Positions 23,501-34,049 of a stretch of DNA of 64,000 nucleotides are shown here, one piece after another. Positions within the stretch are counted from its first letter, which is position 1, and each line of letters starts with the position of its first letter. Both the position numbers and the translations under genes were made by a program. The notes below the pieces were generated by a model. That model was not told the DNA's origin. It did not search any database and saw only the letters and a program-made list of their open reading frames with translations. The stretch comes from Diplonema papillatum (taxonomy: Eukaryota > Euglenozoa > Diplonemea > Diplonemida > Diplonemidae), in contig JAPJBO010000070.1 of NCBI GenBank assembly GCA_030068145.1, positions 62,001 to 126,000 of the forward strand, given 5' to 3'.

Positions 23501-26500
23501 GTAGTGGCAACTTATAAGAGTCCCGCCAGGACCACCTAGACACTTCAGGGCTACACTTTATAAGCGTACTGGATTATTTTGCCGTAGTGGCAACTTATAA
23601 GAGTCCCGCCAGGACCACCTAGACACTTCAGGGCTACACTTTATAAGCGTACTGGATTATTTTGCCGTAGTGGCAACTTATAAGAGTCCCGCCAGGACCA
23701 CCTAGACACTTCAGGGCTACACTTTATAAGCGTACTGGATTATTTTGCCGTAGTGGCAACTTATAAGAGTCCCGCCAGGACCACCTAGACACTTCAGGGC
23801 TACACTTTATAAGCGTACTGGATTATTTTGCCGTAGTGGCAACTTATAAGAGTCCCGCCAGGACCACCTAGACACTTCAGGGCTACACTTTATAAGCGTA
23901 CTGGATTATTTTGCCGTAGTGGCAACTTATAAGAGTCCCGCCAGGACCACCTAGACACTTCAGGGCTACACTTTATAAGCGTACTGGATTATTTTGCCGT
24001 AGTGGCAACTTATAAGAGTCCCGCCAGGACCACCTAGACACTTCAGGGCTACACTTTATAAGCGTACTGGATTATTTTGCCGTAGTGGCAACTTATAAGA
24101 GTCCCGCCAGGACCACCTAGACACTTCAGGGCTACACTTTATAAGCGTACTGGATTATTTTGCCGTAGTGGCAACTTATAAGAGTCCCGCCAGGACCACC
24201 TAGACACTTCAGGGCTACACTTTATAAGCGTACTGGATTATTTTGCCGTAGTGGCAACTTATAAGAGTCCCGCCAGGACCACCTAGACACTTCAGGGCTA
24301 CACTTTATAAGCGTACTGGATTATTTTGCCGTAGTGGCAACTTATAAGAGTCCCGCCAGGACCACCTAGACACTTCAGGGCTACACTTTATAAGCGTACT
24401 GGATTATTTTGCCGTAGTGGCAACTTATAAGAGTCCCGCCAGGACCACCTAGACACTTCAGGGCTACACTTTATAAGCGTACTGGATTATTTTGCCGTAG
24501 TGGCAACTTATAAGAGTCCCGCCAGGACCACCTAGACACTTCAGGGCTACACTTTATAAGCGTACTGGATTATTTTGCCGTAGTGGCAACTTATAAGAGT
24601 CCCGCCAGGACCACCTAGACACTTCAGGGCTACACTTTATAAGCGTACTGGATTATTTTGCCGTAGTGGCAACTTATAAGAGTCCCGCCAGGACCACCTA
24701 GACACTTCAGGGCTACACTTTATAAGCGTACTGGATTATTTTGCCGTAGTGGCAACTTATAAGAGTCCCGCCAGGACCACCTAGACACTTCAGGGCTACA
24801 CTTTATAAGCGTACTGGATTATTTTGCCGTAGTGGCAACTTATAAGAGTCCCGCCAGGACCACCTAGACACTTCAGGGCTACACTTTATAAGCGTACTGG
24901 ATTATTTTGCCGTAGTGGCAACTTATAAGAGTCCCGCCAGGACCACCTAGACACTTCAGGGCTACACTTTATAAGCGTACTGGATTATTTTGCCGTAGTG
25001 GCAACTTATAAGAGTCCCGCCAGGACCACCTAGACACTTCAGGGCTACATTTTATAAGCGTACTGGATTATTTTGCCGTAGTGGCAACTTATAAGAGTCC
25101 CGCCAGGACCACCTAGACACTTCAGGGCTACACTTTATAAGCGTACTGGATTATTTTGCCGTAGTGGCAACTTATAAGAGTCCCGCCAGGACCACCTAGA
25201 CACTTCAGGGCTACACTTTATAAGCGTACTGGATTATTTTGCCGTAGTGGCAACTTATAAGAGTCCCGCCAGGACCACCTAGACACTTCAGGGCTACACT
25301 TTATAAGCGTACTGGATTATTTTGCCGTAGTGGCAACTTATAAGAGTCCCGCCAGGACCACCTAGACACTTCAGGGCTACACTTTATAAGCGTACTGGAT
25401 TATTTTGCCGTAGTGGCAACTTATAAGAGTCCCGCCAGGACCACCTAGACACTTCAGGGCTACACTTTATAAGCGTACTGGATTATTTTGCCGTAGTGGC
25501 AACTTATAAGAGTCCCGCCAGGACCACCTAGACACTTCAGGGCTACACTTTATAAGCGTACTGGATTATTTTGCCGTAGTGGCAACTTATAAGAGTCCCG
25601 CCAGGACCACCTAGACACTTCAGGGCTACACTTTATAAGCGTACTGGATTATTTTGCCGTAGTGGCAACTTATAAGAGTCCCGCCAGGACCACCTAGACA
25701 CTTCAGGGCTACACTTTATAAGCGTACTGGATTATTTTGCCGTAGTGGCAACTTATAAGAGTCCCGCCAGGACCACCTAGACACTTCAGGGCTACACTTT
25801 ATAAGCGTACTGGATTATTTTGCCGTAGTGGCAACTTATAAGAGTCCCGCCAGGACCACCTAGACACTTCAGGGCTACACTTTATAAGCGTACTGGATTA
25901 TTTTGCCGTAGTGGCAACTTATAAGAGTCCCGCCAGGACCACCTAGACACTTCAGGGCTACACTTTATAAGCGTACTGGATTATTTTGCCGTAGTGGCAA
26001 CTTATAAGAGTCCCGCCAGGACCACCTAGACACTTCAGGGCTACACTTTATAAGCGTACTGGATTATTTTGCCGTAGTGGCAACTTATAAGAGTCCCGCC
26101 AGGACCACCTAGACACTTCAGGGCTACACTTTATAAGCGTACTGGATTATTTTGCCGTAGTGGCAACTTATAAGAGTCCCGCCAGGACCACCTAGACACT
26201 TCAGGGCTACACTTTATAAGCGTACTGGATTATTTTGCCGTAGTGGCAACTTATAAGAGTCCCGCCAGGACCACCTAGACACTTCAGGGCTACACTTTAT
26301 AAGCGTACTGGATTATTTTGCCGTAGTGGCAACTTATAAGAGTCCCGCCAGGACCACCTAGACACTTCAGGGCTACACTTTATAAGCGTACTGGATTATT
26401 TTGCCGTAGTGGCAACTTATAAGAGTCCCGCCAGGACCACCTAGACACTTCAGGGCTACACTTTATAAGCGTACTGGATTATTTTGCCGTAGTGGCAACT

Positions 26501-28693
26501 TATAAGAGTCCCGCCAGGACCACCTAGACACTTCAGGGCTACACTTTATAAGCGTACTGGATTATTTTGCCGTAGTGGCAACTTATAAGAGTCCCGCCAG
26601 GACCACCTAGACACTTCAGGGCTACACTTTATAAGCGTACTGGATTATTTTGCCGTAGTGGCAACTTATAAGAGTCCCGCCAGGACCACCTAGACACTTC
26701 AGGGCTACACTTTATAAGCGTACTGGATTATTTTGCCGTAGTGGCAACTTATAAGAGTCCCGCCAGGACCACCTAGACACTTCAGGGCTACACTTTATAA
26801 GCGTACTGGATTATTTTGCCGTAGTGGCAACTTATAAGAGTCCCGCCAGGACCACCTAGACACTTCAGGGCTACACTTTATAAGCGTACTGGATTATTTT
26901 GCCGTAGTGGCAACTTATAAGAGTCCCGCCAGGACCACCTAGACACTTCAGGGCTACACTTTATAAGCGTACTGGATTATTTTGCCGTAGTGGCAACTTA
27001 TAAGAGTCCCGCCAGGACCACCTAGACACTTCAGGGCTACACTTTATAAGCGTACTGGATTATTTTGCCGTAGTGGCAACTTATAAGAGTCCCGCCAGGA
27101 CCACCTAGACACTTCAGGGCTACACTTTATAAGCGTACTGGATTATTTTGCCGTAGTGGCAACTTATAAGAGTCCCGCCAGGACCACCTAGACACTTCAG
27201 GGCTACACTTTATAAGCGTACTGGATTATTTTGCCGTAGTGGCAACTTATAAGAGTCCCGCCAGGACCACCTAGACACTTCAGGGCTACACTTTATAAGC
27301 GTACTGGATTATTTTGCCGTAGTGGCAACTTATAAGAGTCCCGCCAGGACCACCTAGACACTTCAGGGCTACACTTTATAAGCGTACTGGATTATTTTGC
27401 CGTAGTGGCAACTTATAAGAGTCCCGCCAGGACCACCTAGACACTTCAGGGCTACACTTTATAAGCGTACTGGATTATTTTGCCGTAGTGGCAACTTATA
27501 AGAGTCCCGCCAGGACCACCTAGACACTTCAGGGCTACACTTTATAAGCGTACTGGATTATTTTGCCGTAGTGGCAACTTGTAAGAGTCCCGCCAGGACC
27601 ACCTAGACACTTCAGGGCTACACTTTATAAGCGTACTGGATTATTTTGCCGTAGTGGCAACTTGTAAGAGTCCCGCCAGGACCACCTAGACACTTCAGGG
27701 CTACACTTTATAAGCGTACTGGATTATTTTGCCGTAGTGGCAACTTATAAGAGTCCCGCCAGGACCACCTAGACACTTCAGGGCTACACTTTATAAGCGT
27801 ACTGGATTATTTTGCCGTAGTGGCAACTTGTAAGAGTCCCGCCAGGACCACCTAGACACTTCAGGGCTACACTTTATAAGCGTACTGGATTATTTTGCCG
27901 TAGTGGCAACTTGTAAGAGTCCCGCCAGGACCACCTAGACACTTCAGGGCTACACTTTATAAGCGTACTGGATTATTTTGCCGTAGTGGCAACTTATAAG
28001 AGTCCCGCCAGGACCACCTAGACACTTCAGGGCTACACTTTATAAGCGTACTGGATTATTTTGCCGTAGTGGCAACTTATAAGAGTCCCGCCAGGACCAC
28101 CTAGACACTTCAGGGCTACACTTTATAAGCGTACTGGATTATTTTGCCGTAGTGGCAACTTGTAAGAGTCCCGCCAGGACCACCTAGACACTTCAGGGCT
28201 ACACTTTATAAGCGTACTGGATTATTTTGCCGTAGTGGCAACTTATAAGAGTCCCGCCAGGACCACCTAGACACTTCAGGGCTACACTTTATAAGCGTAC
28301 TGGATTATTTTGCCGTAGTGGCAACTTATAAGAGTCCCGCCAGGACCACCTAGACACTTCAGGGCTACACTTTATAAGCGTACTGGATTATTTTGCCGTA
28401 GTGGCAACTTGTAAGAGTCCCGCCAGGACCACCTAGACACTTCAGGGCTACACTTTATAAGCGTACTGGATTATTTTGCCGTAGTGGCAACTTGTAAGAG
28501 TCCCGCCAGGACCACCTAGACACTTCAGGGCTACACTTTATAAGCGTACTGGATTATTTTGCCGTAGTGGCAACTTATAAGAGTCCCGCCAGGACCACCT
28601 AGACACTTCAGGGCTACACTTTATAAGCGTACTGGATTATTTTGCCGTAGTGGCAACTTATAAGAGTCCCGCCAGGACCACCTAGACACTTCA
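14586..28693 (+). repeat. 83-bp satellite array, 170 copies
   Basis: The 83-bp unit (GCTACACTTTATAAGCG at its start, CCACCTAGACACTTCAGG at its end) is repeated head to tail. Unit starts fall at 14586, 14669, 14752 and so on. 170 units would end at 28695, and the array stops two bases short of this, so no unit has gained or lost a base. Copies are nearly identical; I saw four variable sites. Unit 1 has GCTGCA. Base 7 is T in many of units 1-54 and in unit 127, otherwise C. CAAGG replaces CAGGG only at unit junctions up to unit 52. TTGTAAG replaces TTATAAG only in units 157, 158, 160, 161, 164, 167 and 168. Each unit has the small stem TTGCC-GTAGT-GGCAA. All frames contain stops. Function is unknown. 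Confidence 0.98.
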
Positions 28694-28832
28694 GCTAGCC
28701 ACCAGCTGCATACGGAGCCTACGAATGTAGCCCTGCCGTAGTGGCAACTTATAAGAGTCCCGCCAGGACCACCTAGACACTTCAGCTAGCCACCAGCTGC
28801 ATACGGAGCCTACGAATGTAGCCCTGCCGTAG
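28694..28832 (+). repeat. 91-bp hybrid satellite units at the right edge
   Basis: One and a half units of 91 bp follow the array. About 51 bp (TGCCGTAGTGGCAAC through CTAGACACTTCA) is the same as in the 83-bp unit. The rest is replaced by 40 new bases starting GCTAGCCACCAGCTGCATAC and ending AATGTAGCCC. The second copy breaks off after CCTGCCGTAG. TGTAGCCC in the hybrid is the reverse complement of GGGCTACA at the 83-bp unit junction. Confidence 0.95.
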
Positions 28833-28934
28833 TTTCAGTTTTCGGGGGTACCAGAAACTAACCAGCAAAGAGGCTTGTTCTCTGCACGCGTGACGTATTC
28901 GTTGAGCGGAACGCCTGGCAATAACTCCCAGATT

Positions 28935-29040
28935 TTTCCTGCGTTTTCGTGGGGACTGCAGCACGCCTCCCATTTACCATTCTGGGACTGGCGGCTTCCT
29001 CGAGCTTTTCCTACACTCCCAGTGCTTGCGAGAGAGAAGG
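28935..29040 (+). repeat. Diverged family C relic
   Basis: CGTGGGGACTGCAGCACG, CTGGCGGCTTCCTCGAGC and TTTTCCTACACTCCCAGTGC parallel CGTGTGGGCTACAGCACA, CTGGCAGCCTCCTCAAGT and ATTTCCTACAAAGCAGGTGC of family C (48828-49051). It carries the same tail type without an A run. Confidence 0.4.
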
Positions 29041-29184
29041 CCACGCTGGGTTCAACCCTGCGCATCTCGGCGGCAACCGTTATCGAATGCCGCAACTGAA
29101 CAACAGGATGACTTACCCCCCAGGATATTGGGCGCGTTATTTGGCATTGCAGACGGAAGACATTGCGTTGGTGGTTCCGAGAAA

Positions 29185-29898
29185 AATACTCGACGTTGCT
29201 GCTTCGACTCCGAATGGAAGGGAGGAAATATAGAGGTAAGGGGCAAATACAATACAAACACAATCTGATTTAGAGTGAAAGTTCGCTTGAAACTCCGGGG
29301 TTTTAAAGTCTCCGGGTGACCTTCGTCGTTAAGGGAAGATATTCTTTGTGCTCTGAGTGTCGTAAGAGTGGTGGTTACACGAGGTAAGAGGATCGGTGGG
29401 TACCTTGGTCGTTGGTCATTGGTGGTTTCGGCCATTGTCCACATACCTTACTTACGGTAGGCCCTCCTCAGTATGGTGCCGCAGTAGGTGACTGTCTGTC
29501 TTCTTGGTACCGTCTGACCGTCTCTTTTCGTGTATTTGTGGTGCTGCTTATGGTTTGCGCAGGTTGAATATCCGTAACTATATCGTATTGCAATACGGGT
29601 GGGGTGCTACAATTAACGTAGCAAGGAGTCGCGAATAGAAGTAAATAAAGAAAGAATTTTTTTTTTTAAATTTGTTGATGATTGTTTGATTTGTTCTTCG
29701 CTTACACCACCCTGTGTTGCTTTCTCACTCAGGACTTTTGACCTGTCGTGTTTGTGTGATTTGTCGTGTCGGGGTAGACCCGCACGACCTCACGTCCGTT
29801 CAACACGTAGTTCGGTAGTTACAGCACTTGGGATCCCTTCTGTTCTTTGTCGGGCAGCATCGTCGAGCATTTCCTTTCAAGCTGGCGCTTATGTAAAA
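29185..29898 (+). mobile_element. Short retroposon-like element D, copy 1, interrupted by A
   Basis: It starts AATACTCGACG, followed by TGCTTCGACTCCGAATGG and AGGGAGGAAATATAGAGG. It ends CATTTCCTTTCAAGCTGGCG, CTTATGTAAAAC. A 415-bp A element (29272-29686) splits it at TGATTT; the D sequence resumes exactly at GTTCTTCGCTTACACC. Without the insert and its duplicated bases the element is about 293 bp, close to the undisturbed copies at 30288 (282 bp) and 36078 (299 bp). No coding capacity. Confidence 0.8.
29272..29686. mobile_element. Family A element, 415 bp, with 6-bp target-site duplication
   Basis: It is inserted in D copy 1 between two TGATTT copies (29266-29271 and 29687-29692). It starts AGAGTGAAAGTTCGCTTGAA, continues CTCCGGGGTTTTAAAGTCTC, CGGGTGACCTTCG and AGTGGTTACACGAGG, and ends near a T-rich stretch and TGTTGATGATTGTT. 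There are no terminal inverted repeats. It is the only copy whose two ends are both fixed by a duplication and whose length exceeds 200 bp. If read on the minus strand, the constant end would be followed by an A-rich target. Confidence 0.75.
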
Positions 29899-30287
29899 CA
29901 TCTTTATGGGCGAGTGCAGCGAAACGGGTTCGGCGCTGGTAGTTCTGACACCCGGACCGGATATCATTCTGAAACTGGAAAGTACTTCCCGAAATGAAGA
30001 GCCATTGCCTACCTGCAAGCCCCTCGAACGCTACGAGCGACCAAACGGAAAATGTATCGGAACTCCAGAGTACCCTAAGCGGGTTGCCAGGCCCACCTGC
30101 CCAACACGAGGCACACGCCCAAGACGTTTGTACTAATAAAGGGTCCGTTGCGAGGGGTCCGAACGATCAGCGGCCATGTGCAAACCGTTGCTCCGGAAAC
30201 AATCCCTTCAGCACATGCGCAGTGTCAACTATGAAAACAAAAGAAAACTAGGCCGATGCCTGCCTTTTTGGTACGTGTCGGGCCGAA

Positions 30288-30569
30288 AATACTTGACGTA
30301 GCTGCTTCGACTCCGAATGGAACGGGGGGAATATAGAGGTAAGGGGCAAATACAATACACACACAAACTGATTTGTTCTTCCGTGTGTTGCTTTCTCACT
30401 CAGGACTTTGACCTGTTGTGCTTGTGTGATTTGTCGTGTAGGGGTAGACCCGCATGACCTCACGTCCGTTCAACACGTGGTTCGGTAGTTACAGCACTTG
30501 GGATCCCTTCTGTTCCTTGCCGGGCAACATCGTCGAGCATTTCCTTTCAAGCTGGCGCATATGTAAAAA
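30288..30569 (+). mobile_element. Short retroposon-like element D, copy 2 (uninterrupted)
   Basis: Start AATACTTGACGTAGCTGCTT; middle GGGTAGACCCGCATGACCTC, GTTCAACACGTGGTTCGG and TTGGGATCCC; end CATTTCCTTTCAAGCTGGCG, CATATGTAAAAAT. It gives the reference length of an intact D. TGCTTCGACTCCG near the 5' end resembles a Pol III B box but sits too near the start for a usual tRNA-derived promoter. Confidence 0.75.
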
Positions 30570-32281
30570 TACTGCACACTGTGGAATTTCGGTAAGAAAA
30601 AAGACTGGACGCCAAGCATGGAGCTCTGCGCGGGGTCGTGGATGACCTACGCATGCGATAAGAGAAAGGCTTCAAAGCAGTCTTCAAGCGCAAAAGTGAA
30701 GAAAAAGAAAAAAAGAGCGCGTGTAGCTGAGCCCGAGAGGAAACGCTTCGAGGGGCTGGGATTGAGGGAGTCAGTCCACCCCCCCTCCCAGCTCTGCACG
30801 AGGGACGCAAGCTTGGCACAATGGAGTCCAGCCTCCGAAGCTGGAGCTGAAGTTGAAAAAAAAAGTACGACAGGCGCTTCGTTTTGTTCGTGCGTGCCGG
30901 TTGATCGTTATCCCACTTGTACTTACCCTGTGCGTGTGTCGTTTTCAGGTAAAGAAATTCTGATCAAACCTTGGGGTTTGCGTTTTCCGGCACACCCGCT
31001 TTTTTCGTGCGTTCTGAGGCTGAACTCCAAGACTCCACCGTGTGCAACGAGCAGCAGTTCGTCGGGCTGTGTCGCGTTCAGGGCCGCAACCGGGAAGGAG
31101 ACGAACTGGTTTACCTCCTAGGTGTCGAGGTTAAAAGATTGAGGCACCTCCAAGAATGCCTGCTGCGGAGGGCCCGAGAGAGGCCCGTTGTTATTGGTAT
31201 GGGTTCAGGGAAGCAAGTTCGGCAAGAAGGGGTCAGCTGCCTTTTTAGACTCTTTTCTCTTTTTTTTTTTCTTTGGAGAGACTGAAACTTTTTTGTAGAC
31301 TGTTTCGAGTTTTAAGTAGCCGGTATTTTTTTTGGTCTCCGGCAAACCGTTGAGGCGGGGTAGGGTATAGAAGGGTGGGTAAATGCGGTTGCGGTGATCA
31401 CTGTCAGATAGGTGGGCCATGCTTTCCTGTCATGTACACATTTTTGTACGTACTTTGTGTGTGTGTGTGTGTCTGTGTTTTTTTACTTTGACTGGCCGTT
31501 TAGGACTGACACCCGGGGCCGACTCCTTTCTTGTTATCAGATTGGCCAAGAATTTGTCCCCACACTGACTGTGCTGCAGTGTTTCCCGCAACAAACTGTA
31601 GTGGTTTGCGTAGCCGGCCCCCGTGCCCCCGCGTATTTCGTAACAAGACACTCTCAGGAAGGTCACGGGATACGTAAGGCTGCGGGCTTTGTGAGGAGGG
31701 TACTCTCTTAGGACAATTCCCCGCAACACAGCACTCCTACTGCAGATTCTACCCTCTCTACGTACGCGGAAGAACATCAAAGGAAAGCCATGGAGAAAGT
31801 GCTCACTCTATTTCGCGGCAGTATAGAAGTAGAACAAGGACGGGGAACAATGGAAGAGGGGAGAGGAAACTAATCGGAAGCACTTTCTGCGGGAGTCTTC
31901 CGGGGAGAGGAAGAAACAAAAAACAAAAAAAAAACACATTTTGACAACCGCGGCTCCTTCCAAGTGTTTTCACCTTCCTTCCCCTCCCCTTCTTGTTGCT
32001 GACTATTTTCTTATTTACAAAACATGAACCGCTGAGGGAAAGAGTGCCTCGTCACACTGGCGAACCGTGGCGTTTTCACTTGCGTCCCGAGCCTAGCTCG
32101 GGACGTAACCTCTCAAGAAGTCTAGACAAGTACTCACAGCATAATTTGCAGTGTTAATCTCTCTCCGATGAGTGCGAGGGTCTTGATATAGAACACCTCT
32201 TCGGTATTGTAAAGTAGGTGCGAGATCAGGCAAACCTGCGGTCTTCGTTTGACTGTGAAACTAAAAAAGAACAGGGAGCTC
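30570..32281. other. No gene recognised; Q fragments
   Basis: TGGAGTCCAGCCTCCGAAGC with GGAGCTGAAGTTG (30823-30862) and GAGGCTGAACTCCAAGACTC with CACCGTG (31017-31045) are facing fragments of the foldback family Q. A J leader (GGCGCTTCGTTTTGTTCGTG) lies at 30872. A T11 tract (31260-31270) and a GT stretch (31456-31470) are also present. I see no coding signal. Confidence 0.45.
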
Positions 32282-32346
32282 ACCGAACTTTGGCGTCCAT
32301 TCGTCATCATCATTTGTCTTGTATTTACCACGGTTGTCCGAGCGAC
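32282..32346 (-). repeat. Repeat R, minus-strand copy
   Basis: Read on the minus strand it gives AAGAGGTCGTCGCTCGGACA, then AACCGTGG and AAGACAAATGATGATGACG. This parallels AAGAGCTCGTGGCTCGCACA and AAACAAATGATGCTGGTGATG at 56829-56890 (+ strand). It is one of the few dispersed repeats lying in the opposite orientation. Confidence 0.55.
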
Positions 32347-32588
32347 GACCTCTTTTCCCGCTCGATTCAGAAGGTGGGCTGGACTTCGTCGCTTTGCGCT
32401 TCGCCGACGATACAGTGTGGCCGGCATGGGCGTCCTTCGACTTCTTCCTCTGCTGGTAACAATATCTAGCGTTATTTGTGAACTGCAAACCCAAAAAGAG
32501 AACGCTGGCAGCGTGCCTGGTGGTTACAGAAAACTGCGCGATCGAACTGCGGCTTAAGCAAAAGTTCTGTGTGAACACGGGGGGTAAA

Positions 32589-32812
32589 AATACTCGACGT
32601 AGCTGCTTGTGGTTGTGTGTCTTGTCGCTAAGGGGGTAGACCCGCACGACCTCACGTCCGTTCAACACGTGGTTCGGTAGTTACAGAACAGGGATCCCTA
32701 CGGCTTGTCTGGCAGCTTCGTCGCATTGCTTCCAAGCTGGGTCGTATGTAAAGTATTGGCGCGTTGTTTAGGCCGAACACTGCCTCCCATGCAGGTTTGG
32801 TGTTGGCATCGG
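32589..32812 (+). repeat. D copy 3 (internally deleted) and an L fragment
   Basis: 32589-32752 keeps the D start (AATACTCGACGTAGCTGCTT) and its 3' half (GTAGACCCGCACGACCTCAC to CCAAGCTGGGTCGTATGTAA) but lacks about 120 bp between. 32766-32812 is an L fragment (GTTTAGGCCGAACACTGCCT). Confidence 0.65.
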
Positions 32813-33004
32813 AGGGGCGACTTTGAACGATGAACAATGCATTTTCACCGGCAACGAAAAGTGTGCCCGTATGAGTAAGTAGTCGGTCGGGTTTAGCACG
32901 CGCCTCTTTCTTTAAAAATGCCCGATGATATCCATGCAGTTTTTGGGATTTGTACGCTTGAACTCGTCCTTCCCCCCCATTCATCATCACACCCACCTAC
33001 CTAA

Positions 33005-33092
33005 TCATGGTATGCGGTGTTTGCTTGTATCGGGAGGATTGGCCTGTTAGTACATGATGAACATGATCGCTGATTAATCTATTCATCCATTT
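33005..33092 (+). repeat. Dispersed repeat S, copy 2
   Basis: GTTTGCTTGTATCGGGAGG, ATTGGCCTGTTAGTAC and ATGATCGCTGATTAATC match S copy 1 at 2035-2125. Confidence 0.5.
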
Positions 33093-33163
33093 TCGGGACC
33101 GGTGCATTCGGCAGGTGAGTTGTTACACACTCATTATCGGACGCCGACTTCCATGGCCACCGC

Positions 33164-33428
33164 GGAATGGATATGTGCCCAGCACCGCACTGGTCCCGTC
33201 TGCGCCGTGCTTCGGTCCACATGAGGCGGACCATCATCAGCGCGGAGCCTGAGTGCCCGCAGACAGGACAGCGGGTGTGAGTCTGGTTCGTCAGGCGGCT
33301 GTTCGTAGCTCGCAGCCAGGACCACCCGTGCTACTAGAGCACAGGCGAATCCGTCACGGGGAGAAGGCCCCTACAACCGTGTCTGAGCAATCAGTTAAAA
33401 AACTCAGGGCACTCGCCCTGATTGTGAC
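33164..33428 (-). repeat. Dispersed repeat B, copy 4
   Basis: It runs from GGAATGGATATGTGCC to TCGCCCTGATTGTGAC, including GAATCCGTCACGGGGAG, so it is almost as long as B copy 1. It lacks the GCAAGAACGTGC left tip. It contains the most compact hammerhead-like core of the window. Confidence 0.75.
33181..33240 (-). ncRNA. Hammerhead-like core in B copy 4 (stem III covariant)
   Basis: On the minus strand CTGATGA (33234-33240) is followed by one T, stem II GGTCC / GGACC closing a 9-nt loop, GAAGC, and stem III (GCACGGCGC with GTGCGGTGC), then T. In other copies the base pair closing stem III is A-T (GAAAC with GGTGT); here both partners changed, giving G-C. The order and spacing match a hammerhead except for the extra T before stem II. 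No stem I can be drawn between the flanks. Confidence 0.45.
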
Positions 33429-33914
33429 TGCGACTCGCGAGGGAGCTTTCGTTACGAGGGTGGGGAGGACATAGCGATGATACGTGTTGGGGTGCACGGC
33501 CGTGCAAACCGAGGTGGAGGGGAGGTCCCTGCCCCCATCGCTGCAGCATCACGTACAGGCGGAAGACTATCTTTCACAGGCCTGACTGAAAGCTCGCATC
33601 AAGGCTGTGGGAAAACACGCTTCGATATCTTCTTGTCCTATTTTTTTTTTTTTTTTTTTTTTTTGGAGGGGGGGATGTGGGGTCTACTTTCGGCTTGCGT
33701 TTTCGTTGCCGTTTCGAGTGGGTCACTGTGCGATGCTACGACCAGATGGTCTAGAAGACGGAGTGCCTCCTGGGTAATAGAACAAGTCTTCCGGTGGTTG
33801 ACTGTGTATTAAGGAAAACTGAACTGCGCAAGAACGGAATCGTCGAGCGGAGCAGGGAGGGGGGAGAGAGCCACTCTAAATTCGAGCTCCAGCTTCTCAG
33901 GCAACGGCTCCACC

Positions 33915-34040
33915 TTATACGTGCTCAACACTATAATATTATGTCCTATCTGCTCCGTATTTCGGTTCTTGAACGCGTAGAACCTGAGTTGCAACAGACA
34001 AGACAGCGCTGTGAGTCTGTCAGGTGGCTGTCCGTATACT
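33915..34040 (-). repeat. Diverged B copy
   Basis: It keeps ACGTGCTCAACACT, TCTGCTCCGTATTTCGGTTC, GTAGAACCTGAGTTGCA and GCGCTGTGAGTCTGTCAGG, in B order. The segment holding CTGATGA and the right arm of stem II is deleted. Confidence 0.55.
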
Positions 34041-34049
34041 GTCGTAGTT

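Noticed and set aside
14586..28693. CRISPR array
   Set aside because: The units are contiguous 83-bp copies with no variable spacers, and the context is eukaryotic.
29040..29065. tRNA T arm (GGGTTCAACCCTGC)
   Set aside because: One mismatch in the stem, and no acceptor, D or anticodon arm can be drawn upstream.
30288..30330. Pol III B box in family D (TGCTTCGACTCCG)
   Set aside because: It lies only about 15 bp from the element start and no A box precedes it, so it does not fit a tRNA-derived promoter.
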